DNA of 21,225 nucleotides from JAGQRJ01 sp041402045 (lineage in GTDB: Bacteria; Planctomycetota; J058). The translations under genes were made by a program, and so were the position numbers. The notes below the pieces were generated by a model that searched no databases, had not been told where the DNA came from, and saw only the letters and a list, made by a program, of their open reading frames with translations. Where the stretch lies: assembly GCA_041402045.1 (NCBI GenBank), contig JAWKSZ010000096.1, positions 1 to 21,225 on the forward strand. The letters run 5' to 3'. This document shows positions 7,259 through 14,556 of this stretch, one piece after another (the first letter of the stretch is position 1; each line of letters starts with the position of its first letter).

Positions 7259-8318
7259 ACCACCTGCGTCGGCGCTCCGGCCAGCCGCGCACGCCGAGAA
7301 GCAGCCGGCGTAGGCCGGAGGCTACGCCGCTGGTCCGGGACTGGAGCAGGCGCAGCGAGGGGGTCGGGTAGACCCGGCCCAGCCAGTAGGGGTCCGCGCC
7401 GCGCTCGACCCAGGTGGTCTCGCGGTCGGCGCAGGAGGAGGCGAAGCCCAGCTGCCTGACCTTGGCCCGGAGCCAGGGGGTCGAGCGGCCGAAGGGGAAG
7501 CTGTGGTGCTGGACGGTGACCCCGGTCTCCGCGGCGATCATGTCGCGGCTGCCCGCGAGCTCGCGCTCGGCGCGGTGCTGGTGGGTCACGAGGTCGAGGT
7601 GGTTCATGCTGTGCACGCCGAGCTCGACCTGGGGGTAGCGCCGCACCAGCTCGCGCACCTCGTCCCAGTTCAGCGTCAGCCGCGTGGGGAGCTCGCGGGG
7701 GACGCCGAGCTGCAGCGCGAGGCTGGTGAGCATGTCGTCGCGCTGGTCCTTGTCGGCCTCGATCAGGCGCAGGTTCAGCTCGCGGTAGCAGCGCGCGCGC
7801 TGCTGGGGGTCGCGCAGGTCGGCGTCGAGGCCGGGGAAGCGCACGCGCTCACCGGTGCGCCGGGTCCAGTAGGCGTGCAGGCGGTCTATGAACTGCGCCT
7901 CGCCGCGCTGCACGTGCCCGGTGGCCAGGAACAGGGTCGCCGGCAGCCCGTAGCGCGCGAGGATCGGCGCGGCGCAGGTCAGGTTGTCGAGGTAGCCGTC
8001 GTCGAACACGATCGCCACGGTCCCCGGCCGGAACTCGCCCTTCGCGCGCAGTGTGTCCACGAGCTCGCTGAGCGAGATCACGTGCCGTTGGCGCGAGAGG
8101 TAGTCCACGTGCTGCTCGAACTGCGCCGGGCTCAGCCGCCAGCGCGGGTCGACGAAGCCGGCCAGCTCGTCGGGGGCCACGCTGTGGTAGCAGAGGATCG
8201 TGGCGACCTGGGGGCTCGCCAGCCGCGTGTAGAGGGAGGCGGCGCCGCTGAGCTGCAGCGCCACGTCGCGGGCGTCGAGGCGCTGAGCGCGAGACGGAAG
8301 GGAGAAAGGGCCAGGCAC
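7224..8318 (-). CDS. Polysaccharide deacetylase (NodB/CE4-type)
   Basis: 364-residue protein with the CE4 metal-dependent deacetylase fold, which removes acetyl groups from GlcNAc-type polymers. ILCYHSV (41-47) is the usual first strand. IVFDDGYLDN (103-112) holds the catalytic and metal Asp pair, and GVHSMNHLDL provides the HxxxH metal histidines. HSFPFGRSTPWLRAK matches the later motif region. A fairly long insert (about 140-220) separates motifs 1 and 2. There is no clear signal peptide or membrane helix. The GTG at 8318 is the only extended start and lacks a good Shine-Dalgarno, so a start further in is possible. It is divergent from the SGNH gene at 8408, only 89 bases apart, suggesting joint regulation of surface or exopolysaccharide modification. 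The C-terminal ~30 Arg-rich residues overlap the convergent FHA gene. Confidence 0.9.
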   Translation of the reverse strand: MPGPFSLPSRAQRLDARDVALQLSGAASLYTRLASPQVATILCYHSVAPDELAGFVDPRWRLSPAQFEQHVDYLSRQRHVISLSELVDTLRAKGEFRPGTVAIVFDDGYLDNLTCAAPILARYGLPATLFLATGHVQRGEAQFIDRLHAYWTRRTGERVRFPGLDADLRDPQQRARCYRELNLRLIEADKDQRDDMLTSLALQLGVPRELPTRLTLNWDEVRELVRRYPQVELGVHSMNHLDLVTHQHRAERELAGSRDMIAAETGVTVQHHSFPFGRSTPWLRAKVRQLGFASSCADRETTWVERGADPYWLGRVYPTPSLRLLQSRTSGVASGLRRLLLGVRGWPERRRRWSAGPTRLSGLR

Positions 8319-8407
8319 GGGGTCACTGTAGCGGCGTGTTGCAATGTACGCACACTCGCGGCAGGCTCGGGGGAAGGATCCACCGCCCGCGCGCGTTAGA
8401 GAGGCGC

Positions 8408-9712
8408 ATGACCGCCCCGAGCCCCCGCTCCAAGACCCCGTGGTTCGTCGCCGCCGGCTGTGTGCTGGCGGTCGTTGCGCTCCTGCTCCTCACCCGTGAG
8501 GACACCGTCGACACCTTCTCCATGTTCGGGCGCTGGTCCAAGAAGTGGATCGTGGTCTCGGGGGGTCTCTTGTGGGTGGCCTTGGGCGCCGTGGCGAAGG
8601 CGAGCTCGCGCAAGGCGCTGTTCCGCTTCCTGCTCTCCTCGCTCATGCTCTTCGCCATGTGGGTCGTGCTCGAGGCGGTGGGCCTGCTCGGGCTCGTGCA
8701 CTACGGCGCGGCGTTCGGCACCCGCAACCCCGGTAACGGGCTGGGCTATCACCCCGTGCCTCACGTGGAGGTCGAGGGCGAGACCCCGGGGAACATCGCC
8801 GAGGAGTGGTCGCTGCGCGATCGCCCGGAGTACCCCTTCGAGTTCCGCACCGACCACCGCGGGTTCAGGAACCCCACCGACCGCGACGCGGCCGATATCT
8901 ACCTCGCCGGCGACTCCTTCGTGGTCGCGGGGCTGGTCGACTTCCCCGAGACCCTCGCCGGGCGGCTCGAGGCGACCCTCGAGCGCCCGGCCATGCACGT
9001 GGCGGTCACCGGGCTCTCCCCCGCCGGCGCGCGGGACCTCTTGTTCGAGCGCCCCATGGGCACCCCGCCCCTCGACTTCAAGGATCGCCTGGTGATCCAG
9101 TTCCTGTTCGAGGGCAACGACCTGCGGGACATGGTGTGGGACCGCCAGAAGCGCGAGGACGTCAAGCTCCCGCTCAAGCTGCGCAGCTTCACGGTCAACC
9201 TCCTGGACGTGCTCACCCGCTGGAGCCTCCCCGCGGGCTACGACCCGGGCTGGGACCGCGCCGCCGAGTTCGGCGACCAGCGCTACTACTTCATGGAGAT
9301 CTACGGCTGGTCGCCGGAGCTCGAGCCGCAGGTGCCCGAGGTCATGAAGGTCCTGGCCGAGGTCAAGCAGCGGGTCGAGGCCGAGGGCGGGACCTACCTC
9401 GTGGCCATGTTCCCCACCAAGCTCCGGGTGCTGGCGCCGTATGCGACCTTCCCCGAGGGCACCCAGCTCGCAGACCCCGAGGCGGTCTACGGGCCCCAGA
9501 CCGAGCGCTTCGCCCAGGAGTGCGCGGCGGCCGGGATCCCCTACCTGGACCTGACCCCGCCCCTGCGCGCGGCCACCGCCAAGGGCGAGCAGACCTTCTT
9601 CACCGACGACACCCACCTCGACGCCCACGGCCTCGAGGTCGTGAGTCAGGCGCTGCTCGAGTGGGAGCCGGTGAAGGCCTGGCTGGCGTCCCACCCCCGC
9701 GCGGGCGACTGA
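8408..9712 (+). CDS. Membrane-anchored SGNH hydrolase-like protein (AlgX/AlgJ type)
   Basis: 434 residues. The ATG at 8408 is preceded by AGAGAGG. Three hydrophobic segments lie near the N-terminus: FVAAGCVLAVVALLLL (~13-28), WIVVSGGLLWVALGAVA (~46-62) and a long one in LLSSLMLFAMWVVLEAVGLL (~73-95). The rest should face the periplasm or exterior. The SGNH block I is GDSFVVAG with Ser170. The block V is DDTHLDAHG, with Asp400-x-x-His403 completing the triad. Between them lie GLSPAGARDLL, the position of block II, and FLFEGNDL, where the GND of block III is intact. Enzymes of this kind add or remove O-acetyl groups on exopolysaccharides. Position between a deacetylase and a glycosyltransferase supports a polysaccharide role; the substrate is unknown. 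Confidence 0.85.
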   Translation: MTAPSPRSKTPWFVAAGCVLAVVALLLLTREDTVDTFSMFGRWSKKWIVVSGGLLWVALGAVAKASSRKALFRFLLSSLMLFAMWVVLEAVGLLGLVHYGAAFGTRNPGNGLGYHPVPHVEVEGETPGNIAEEWSLRDRPEYPFEFRTDHRGFRNPTDRDAADIYLAGDSFVVAGLVDFPETLAGRLEATLERPAMHVAVTGLSPAGARDLLFERPMGTPPLDFKDRLVIQFLFEGNDLRDMVWDRQKREDVKLPLKLRSFTVNLLDVLTRWSLPAGYDPGWDRAAEFGDQRYYFMEIYGWSPELEPQVPEVMKVLAEVKQRVEAEGGTYLVAMFPTKLRVLAPYATFPEGTQLADPEAVYGPQTERFAQECAAAGIPYLDLTPPLRAATAKGEQTFFTDDTHLDAHGLEVVSQALLEWEPVKAWLASHPRAGD

Positions 9713-10123
9713 GGCGCGGGCACCGTCGGTCGCCAGACCTGACCTCGATATGAACTCACCTGTTTGCCGCCCTCTGCCGGAGGGGCGCAGCTCGCCTGCG
9801 CCCATCCCACCCGCGAAGCGGAGCGGACCGAACGGAGCGAGATGACTGCACGGATCGGCGCAGGCACGCTGTCCGCTCTGGCCTCATGCATCCAACCCGT
9901 AGGGGAGCAGCTTGCTGCTCCCGGTCTGAGCGACCGTCCAGCTCAGCGCTCCAGAGGGCGCACCCGCCGCGCGCGCGATAGCTCCGCGCGCCGCAGACGC
10001 TGCGACATTCCCTCCCCTCCGGAAGGTGGACGGCCGCACAAACCGGGAGCAGCAAGCTGCTCCCCTACGGTCGTTGTGTGGGGTCGCAGACGGCTCGCTC
10101 CGCTCGGTGCGTCCGCGCGGACC
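9713..10123. other. Intergenic stretch with palindromic element, no gene seen
   Basis: About 410 bases between two converging genes. Open frames here show only repeat-derived Arg/Ser/Pro text. The main content is the inverted repeat at 9896-10071. Small GC palindromes such as GGAGGGGCGCAGCTCGCC (about 9778) could act as terminators for the SGNH gene, but no T-run follows. Confidence 0.6.
9896..10071. repeat. Inverted-repeat element, second copy of the palindromic family
   Basis: The arms 9896-9925 and 10042-10071 are reverse complements at 29 of 30 bases, enclosing 116 bases. Each arm is a hairpin around GGGAGCAGCTTGCTGCTCCC preceded by CGTAGG-type sequence. Read from the right arm on the minus strand, the hairpin is followed by GGT-TTGTGCGGCCGTCCACC. 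This parallels GGT-ATGTGCGTCCC in the 861-1008 copy. The hairpin core differs (AGCAGCTTGCTGCT versus GCGGGGCTTGTCCCCGC) while the flanks are kept, as in compensated stem variants. Confidence 0.8.
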
Positions 10124-10678
10124 TTAGTCTTCGTCCATGAACCATGCCATTGCAACGAAGCTCCCTGCGTCGGCGAGGACGCCGTCTTCGAAGGTGTGGC
10201 CCGTGATGTGGCAGGTCGAGACGAACCCTGACTCCGACCACCCCGGCATCAGGTTGCTGAAGTAGCGGGCACAAGAGGGCAAGAGGTCGAGAAAGCGTCG
10301 TGCGAAGCGCGCCGCGTCCTCCGGGCTCCTCAACTCGACCTCATAGGCGCTGGTCCTGTGCGAGCGCCACGCGATCAACCGCTGCGCCGCGTGTCGGTCC
10401 ATGGGCTGCAGCTCACCAGAGAGGGTGAACCCTCCTGCCGCCAAGGCGCGTTCGATCCGCGTCATGGAGTCCTCCGTCTCGCCTCCCTCCAGGCACCAAC
10501 CACGAAAGATCCCGGCAGGCTCACCGAGGTTGTTCTGGCCGATCTCGGACTCCAGGGCACTCAAGACACCCGCGTGCTCACCCGTGCGCAGTCGCTCACC
10601 GAACCATGCCTGCTCGTCCTCGAGGCTCCCCGTCTCACGGAAACGCCTCTCCAGCTCACGCAGATCGCGGTCGCCCAT
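10124..10678 (-). CDS. Hypothetical protein, 184 residues
   Basis: The start is set at ATG 10678 (MGDRDLRELERRFRETGSLE) because GAGG lies 6 bases upstream; an ATG at 10693 is also in frame. The first ~35 residues form a charged helix of a kind (ELERRFRETGSLEDEQAWF) that I have seen at the start of unrelated uncharacterised planctomycete-like proteins. The rest is mixed alpha/beta: AYEVELRSPEDAARFARRFL, then a C-terminus TCHITGHTFEDGVLADAGSF ending in acidic DED. There is no signal peptide, membrane helix or catalytic motif that I recognise. Codon third positions are less GC-biased than in neighbouring genes. It is divergent from the glycosyltransferase (gap about 120 bases) and separated from the SGNH gene by repeats. 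It could be an accessory acquisition; function unknown. Confidence 0.7.
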   Translation of the reverse strand: MGDRDLRELERRFRETGSLEDEQAWFGERLRTGEHAGVLSALESEIGQNNLGEPAGIFRGWCLEGGETEDSMTRIERALAAGGFTLSGELQPMDRHAAQRLIAWRSHRTSAYEVELRSPEDAARFARRFLDLLPSCARYFSNLMPGWSESGFVSTCHITGHTFEDGVLADAGSFVAMAWFMDED

Positions 10679-10799
10679 GTCGGTCCTCCGCATCGGGGGC
10701 TGAGTCGTCCCCCGTTCGAAACCATTGGACGCGACGAACCGGCGTGACACCAACACCCTGCCGCTGGCGAGGTCCGTGGGACCCACTAAGATTCCCGGC

Positions 10800-11759
10800 G
10801 TGAAGCTGCTCACGGTGATCGTCAACTACCGCACGGCGGAGCTCACGCTCCAGGCCCTGGACGCCCTCGTCCCTCAGCTCGAGGAGGTCGGCGGGAAGGC
10901 GGTCGTCGTCGACAACGACTCGGGGGACGGCGAGGCCCTCGCCGCGGGGATCGCGGAGCGCTTCGCCGAGCGCCCCGTCGAGCTCGTGGTCGCCCCGCGC
11001 AACGGCGGGTTCGGCTACGGCAACAACCTCGCGATCCGCCCCGCGCTCGCGGGGGACGACCCGCCGGACTACGTCTACCTGCTGAACCCCGACGCGTATC
11101 CGGACCCGGGCGCGATCCAGGCCCTGCTGGACTACATGGACGCGCACCCCCAGGTGGGGATCGCCGGGACCTACGTGCACTTCCCCGACGGCTCGGAGCG
11201 GCGCAGCATGTTCCGCTTCCCCAGCGTGCTGGGGGAGGTGGCCCACGGCATGCGCAACCGCCTCGTGGACCGGCTGCTCGAGGACTACATTGCCGCGCCG
11301 CCGGTGCCCCAGGAGAACTGCGAGGCCGAGGTCGTCTCCGGCGCGAGCATGATCCTGCGCCGCGAGCTCCTCGACGAGATCGGGCTGTTCGACGAGGGCT
11401 ACTTCCTCTACTACGAGGAGACCGACCTCTGCCTGCGCGCGGTGCGCGCGGGCTGGGACATTCACTACGTGCGCGACAGCAGCGTGGGCCACGTCGGCGG
11501 CGCGGCCACGCACCTCGACAAGGGCCCGATCCCCCGCTACTGGTTCGCCTCGCGCCGGCGCTACTTCCTCAAGAACCACGGCCGGGCCACCATGTGGGCC
11601 GCGAACGTGGCCTGGGCCACGACCTACGCCAGCTGGCTCGCGCGCAAGACGCTCCTGGGCGACCGCTCCGGGTTTCGCCCCCGCCGCCTGCGGGACTTCG
11701 TGCTCTCGAACCTGACCTTCGAGCTCGACGACCTGCGCCGCGCGGTGAACGGGAGCTGA
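10800..11759 (+). CDS. Family 2 glycosyltransferase (rhamnosyltransferase-like)
   Basis: 319 residues from a GTG at 10800 (MKLLTVIVNYRTAELTLQAL). The GT-A signature is complete: TVIVNYR strand, VVVDNDSGDGEAL (~35-47), RNGGFGYGNN (~67-76), LLNPDAYPDPGAI (~94-106) where NPDA takes the DxD position, EVVSGASMILRRELLDEIG, then LFDEGYFLYYEETDLCLRA holding the ED base region, and VGHVGGAAT. No membrane helix is seen; likely peripheral at the inner face of the membrane. It adds a sugar, perhaps a deoxyhexose, to a cell-surface glycan. No Shine-Dalgarno precedes the GTG. A -10-like TAAGAT lies at 10787-10792, only 8 bases before it, so a leaderless message is possible. An in-frame ATG at 10725 would add 25 poorly protein-like residues. 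Confidence 0.92.
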   Translation: MKLLTVIVNYRTAELTLQALDALVPQLEEVGGKAVVVDNDSGDGEALAAGIAERFAERPVELVVAPRNGGFGYGNNLAIRPALAGDDPPDYVYLLNPDAYPDPGAIQALLDYMDAHPQVGIAGTYVHFPDGSERRSMFRFPSVLGEVAHGMRNRLVDRLLEDYIAAPPVPQENCEAEVVSGASMILRRELLDEIGLFDEGYFLYYEETDLCLRAVRAGWDIHYVRDSSVGHVGGAATHLDKGPIPRYWFASRRRYFLKNHGRATMWAANVAWATTYASWLARKTLLGDRSGFRPRRLRDFVLSNLTFELDDLRRAVNGS

Positions 11760-11905
11760 GCTCCGCCCCGTCCCTTCCGTGTCGCGGGTGGGTGGGCGCA
11801 GGAGAGCCCCGCCCCTACGTGGGGAGGCGGGGACGGCCAGTCCCCTTCGAATCTGTCCGCGCGCATTCGCACTCGCGCGTAGGGGAGCAGCTTGCTGCTC
11901 CCGGT
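11760..11905. repeat. Intergenic palindromic repeats; the last one is the intron's 5' exon
   Basis: After the glycosyltransferase stop there is a repeat fragment around 11803-11850 (AGCCCCGCCCCTACG-type). At 11877-11905 comes the left half of a full element: CGTAGGGG, then the hairpin GGGAGCAGCTTGCTGCTCCC, then GGT. The element stops abruptly at 11905 where the group II intron begins. Its continuation is found at 14060. No gene is present. Confidence 0.75.
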
Positions 11906-12419
11906 GTGCGACTGGCATGTGCAACAGATTGGAGGTGAACGGTTGAGTCCGTAAGTCCTATCCCGGGGCCCTGACAGAGGGAACCCGACACCGATGAGGC
12001 AAGGGCGCCGCCCCGGAGCACCGGGGCACGTCAGGACTGCCCGCTCCTCCGGAAGGAGGTCGACGGGGGCCTGGCGGTCCGCGAGGGGGGGTCTGGTGGA
12101 AGCCGTAGGTGCGTGAACGTCTCGAACGAAAGTGAAGCGCCGTAAGGCGGGCTGCGAAGGGTGAGCCGCCACCCGACGGTGAAACCCGGTTTCTGTCGGT
12201 TTCGCAGACGTATTGGCGACGGGGCGGACACGAAGTCTGTTGTACTTACCCAGTGAGATCTGCCGGGTTCCGCTTGCACGGTAGGCCCGAGGACGAAAGA
12301 CGAAGGCTAATGACCCGGCAGAAGTCGGAGATCCGCGTAGTACTGGAGGCTGGGGAAACTCAGGCTCACCCCCGAGGGGCACGCATGGTGAAAGCCCGTA
12401 AGACGATGGACCGGTTCCG

Positions 12420-13949
12420 TTGAGTCGGAAGCAGGGAGTCGAGGGCGTGCACCGCGGGGACGGGAAGGCGGTGACGGTCAAGGAAGTGGGTCTACAGCTC
12501 GTGCTGTTCTCCGCTACAGCAGAACGTCCGCGGAAACGCGGGCCTCGGGGACGAGGCCTTGAGGACCGATCCTCAGGGCTGGAGCCCAGGGTGCCGAAGG
12601 CGAAGAACAAGGCGAGCAGCGTAGGTCCCGCGAGTGTGAAAGAGGTGGTCGAACACCTCGAAGAGGCGTTCGATAAGGTCGCGGCGAACAAAGGGGCTCC
12701 TGGTCCCGATGGCCAAACCATCGGGGCGGTGCGCAAGCACCTCCCGGCGGTGTTGGCCAAGCTGCGCGCCAGCCTCCTGGAGGGGACGTACCGGCCGGGG
12801 GATATCCGGCGGGTGTGGATCCCGAAGGGAGGTGGAGGGCAGCGGGGGCTGGGAATCCCCAACGTGATCGATCGGGTGGTGCAGGAGGCGGTGAGGCGGG
12901 TCTTGGAGCCCGTCTACGAGCCGACGTTCCACTCTTCGAGCCACGGGTTTCGCCCGAACCGGGGCTGCCAGACGGCGATCACGGAAGCTCGCAGCTACGT
13001 GCAAGAAGGATACGAGTGGGTGGTGGATCTCGACCTGGAGAAGTTCTTCGATCGGGTCTGCCACCAACGGCTGCTGTCGCGGCTCGCCCAGCGAGTCGAG
13101 GACAAGCAGCTCCTGGTCCTGATTGGGCGCATGCTGAAAGCCAAGGTGGTCATGCCGGACGGCGTGAGGGTCAGCACGGAAGAGGGGGTTCCCCAAGGGG
13201 GCCCGCTCTCGCCGCTGCTGTCCAACGTGGTGTTGGACGAGCTCGATCACGAGCTCGCCCGACGCGGGCACCGGTTCGTCCGCTACGCAGACGACTGCAA
13301 CGTCTACGTGCGGAGTGAACGTGCAGGCAAGAGGGTCTTCTCGAGCTTGAGCCAGTTCATTGAGCGTCGCTTGCGACTGAAGGTGAACGCAGCGAAGAGC
13401 GCGGTGGCCAACCCAGAGACCCGCCACTTCCTCGGATACCGGTTGATCCCCCAGCGGGGTCTACCGCCCGAGGTGGGGCTCTCGGAGCGCAGCGTGAAGC
13501 GGCTACGAGAGCGGATCGTTGAATTGACCCCGCGGTCCGGGGGGCGCTCGCTCAAGGCGGTCGTTTCCCGGATCAACGCGTTCCTCAACGGTTGGCGGGG
13601 GCACTTTGGAGTCTGCACGCCAACGATCGGTCTGATCCTCCGGGCCACGGACGCGCACCTCCGGCGACGGTTGCGCGCGATCGTGCTCAAGCACTGGAAA
13701 CGGAAACGATCGATCGTCCAACGCCTCATTCGTCTGGGAGTGAATCTGAAGCTGGCTTGGCGCGGGATCTACAAGCGACACCAGTCGCTGTGGGCCCTCA
13801 GCGCCAACCCCGCAGTCAACCGAGGACTCTGCAACTCGTACTTCGACGAACAGGGGCTCGTCTCGCTGCTGGAGACGTTTCGGATCGCATGGACGAGGAC
13901 GCTCGCTCCAAGGCAGCTCTTGCTGCCCTGGAATACCGCGAGGTCGTGA
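12420..13949 (+). CDS. ltrA: Group II intron reverse transcriptase/maturase (no endonuclease domain)
   Basis: 509 residues from TTG 12420; an in-frame GTG at 12447 with AGGGAG about 9 bases upstream is an equally good start. RT blocks in order: VKEVVEHLEEAFDKVAANKG (RT0/1), IRRVWIPKGGGGQRGLGIPN (~129-148), HGFRPNRGCQTAI (~175-187), VVDLDLEKFFDRV (~201-213) with the first catalytic Asp, GVPQGGPLSPLLSNVVLDEL (~256-275), RYADDCNVYV (~288-297) with the YADD pair, and KVNAAKSAV/HFLGYRL. The maturase X domain follows (INAFLNGWRGHFG; LKLAWRGIYKRHQSLWALS). The protein ends at PWNTARS without the DNA-binding/HNH region of LtrA. It should help the intron RNA splice and copy it into new sites. All catalytic residues are intact, so the element may be active. 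Confidence 0.95.
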   Translation: MSRKQGVEGVHRGDGKAVTVKEVGLQLVLFSATAERPRKRGPRGRGLEDRSSGLEPRVPKAKNKASSVGPASVKEVVEHLEEAFDKVAANKGAPGPDGQTIGAVRKHLPAVLAKLRASLLEGTYRPGDIRRVWIPKGGGGQRGLGIPNVIDRVVQEAVRRVLEPVYEPTFHSSSHGFRPNRGCQTAITEARSYVQEGYEWVVDLDLEKFFDRVCHQRLLSRLAQRVEDKQLLVLIGRMLKAKVVMPDGVRVSTEEGVPQGGPLSPLLSNVVLDELDHELARRGHRFVRYADDCNVYVRSERAGKRVFSSLSQFIERRLRLKVNAAKSAVANPETRHFLGYRLIPQRGLPPEVGLSERSVKRLRERIVELTPRSGGRSLKAVVSRINAFLNGWRGHFGVCTPTIGLILRATDAHLRRRLRAIVLKHWKRKRSIVQRLIRLGVNLKLAWRGIYKRHQSLWALSANPAVNRGLCNSYFDEQGLVSLLETFRIAWTRTLAPRQLLLPWNTARS

Positions 13950-13987
13950 CCCGGCCGGCGGCGGGGGTAACAACCCGCCGTCCCGAA

Positions 13988-14059
13988 GAGCCGGATGTGA
14001 ACAGCACAAGTCCGGTTCTGTGGGAGCCGGGGGCGGGAAACCGCCCCCGGCTACCTGAC
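13988..14059 (+). ncRNA. Group II intron domains V and VI
   Basis: Domain V (13988-14018) folds as an 8-bp lower stem GAGCCGGA/TCCGGTTC with the AGC triad, a two-base AG bulge and a short upper helix TGTG/CACA. At 31 bases it is slightly shorter than the usual 34. Domain VI is a long hairpin, GCCGGGGGCGG-GAAA-CCGCCCCCGGC (about 14026-14051), followed by TACCTGAC. Its unpaired A at 14053, seven bases from the 3' end, is the likely branch-point adenosine. Confidence 0.85.
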
Positions 14060-14100
14060 ATGTGCGTCCCTCCACTTCACCGAACCAGAGGGATTCCCCG
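14060..14100 (+). repeat. Right half of the intron-split palindromic element (3' exon)
   Basis: ATGTGCGTCCCTCCAC at 14060-14075 matches the tail following the hairpin in the 861-1008 element (ATGTGCGTCCCTT, and on the other arm GTGGAGGGACGCACAT). It continues the half element that ends at 11905. Sequence similarity fades after about 14090. Confidence 0.75.
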
Positions 14101-14124
14101 CCCCCGCTAACGCCCCCTCTCCGC

Positions 14125-14153
14125 TTGATTCCAGACCGGGGGCGCCCTACCAT
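14125..14153 (+). promoter_or_regulatory. Candidate promoter of the microcompartment operon
   Basis: TTGATT (14125-14130, 4 of 6 to the -35 consensus), a 17-base spacer, then TACCAT (14148-14153, 4 of 6 to the -10). This lies 57 bases before the first gene of the operon and 66 bases downstream of the intron insertion point, so the intron should not have removed it. Confidence 0.4.
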
Positions 14154-14165
14154 GCGGCGTCGTAA

Positions 14166-14187
14166 CTGCCGGTCGTATCGACGGTAG
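14166..14187 (+). promoter_or_regulatory. Imperfect inverted repeat in the operon leader, possible operator
   Basis: CTGCCGGTCG-TAT-CGACGGTAG is an almost perfect dyad with one extra G and one mismatch, just downstream of the predicted transcription start and 22 bases before the first start codon. It could be a repressor operator of a sugar- or nucleoside-responsive regulator, or an RNA hairpin. No regulator gene lies in the window. Confidence 0.35.
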
Positions 14188-14209
14188 GCGACACTTCAGA
14201 GGCCAGACC

Positions 14210-14554
14210 ATGTTGCTCGGACGCGTGATTGGGACCGTGTGGGCCACCCGCAAGGAGCCGCTCCTCGAGGGGCTCAAGCTGCAGATCGTGCGCGAGGTGG
14301 ACCTGGAGCTGAAGCCGCAGGCGCGGTTCGTGGTCGCGGCGGATATCGTCCAGGCCGGCCTGGGCGAGATCGTGCTCGTGAGCCAGGGCTCCGCGGCGCG
14401 GCAGTCCCCGGAGGTCGAGGGCAAGCCCGTCGACGCGCTGATCATGGCGGTGGTCGACAACCTCGAGGCCCAGGACCCGGACGAGCTTGAGGCGAGCTAC
14501 GCCGCCCGCCGCGACCCGCTCCTGGCCCAGCTCAGCGAGCAGCCTGAGAACTGA
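14210..14554 (+). CDS. Bacterial microcompartment vertex protein, EutN/CcmL family (BMC-P, copy 1)
   Basis: 114-residue pentamer-forming shell protein (Pfam EutN_CcmL type) that caps the twelve vertices of a polyhedral protein organelle. It starts LLGRVIGTVWATRKEP, followed by LEGLKLQIVREVDLE. The central segment is VVAADIVQAGLGEIVLVSQG, where the usual GAG is QAG. It ends the fold with PVDALIMAVVDNLE and a charged tail of about 25 residues. AGAGG lies about 8 bases before the ATG. It is first of seven consecutive same-strand genes; the next starts 2 bases after the stop. It shares the fold but not close identity with copies 2 and 3, so the three are specialised paralogues rather than a recent duplication. 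Confidence 0.93.
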   Translation: MLLGRVIGTVWATRKEPLLEGLKLQIVREVDLELKPQARFVVAADIVQAGLGEIVLVSQGSAARQSPEVEGKPVDALIMAVVDNLEAQDPDELEASYAARRDPLLAQLSEQPEN

Positions 14555-14556
14555 GC

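Larger units (their letters stand above)
11906..14059 (+). mobile_element. Group II intron with RT/maturase, inserted in a palindromic repeat
   Basis: A complete 2154-base retroelement. The 5' end is GTGCGAC at 11906, matching the GUGYG start of group II introns. The 3' end is CTACCTGAC at 14051-14059, giving the expected AY terminus. Boundaries are fixed independently: 5' exon ...CTGCTCCCGGT and 3' exon ATGTGCGTCCC rejoin to a sequence matching the uninterrupted repeat copies at 861-900 (CCCGGTATGTGCGTCCC) and 10042-10071. Roughly 510 bases of domain I-III RNA precede the reading frame, which sits in domain IV, followed by domains V and VI. Insertion directly after a hairpin, with no endonuclease domain in the protein, is typical of IIC-like introns. 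However, domain V starts GAGCC with an AGC triad rather than the CGC usual for IIC, so the subclass is left open. Confidence 0.93.

Noticed and set aside
8396..9805. 469-codon minus-strand open frame
   Set aside because: Shadow of the SGNH hydrolase gene, which has three membrane segments, a GDS motif, a DxxH motif and a good ribosome binding site.
10656..11924. 422-codon minus-strand open frame opposite the glycosyltransferase
   Set aside because: The plus strand has every GT2 motif; the minus-strand text is a compositional shadow.
14026..14051. GC-rich hairpin first taken as another copy of the palindromic repeat
   Set aside because: It has a GAAA loop and directly follows domain V, so it is domain VI of the intron; repeat sequence resumes only at 14060.
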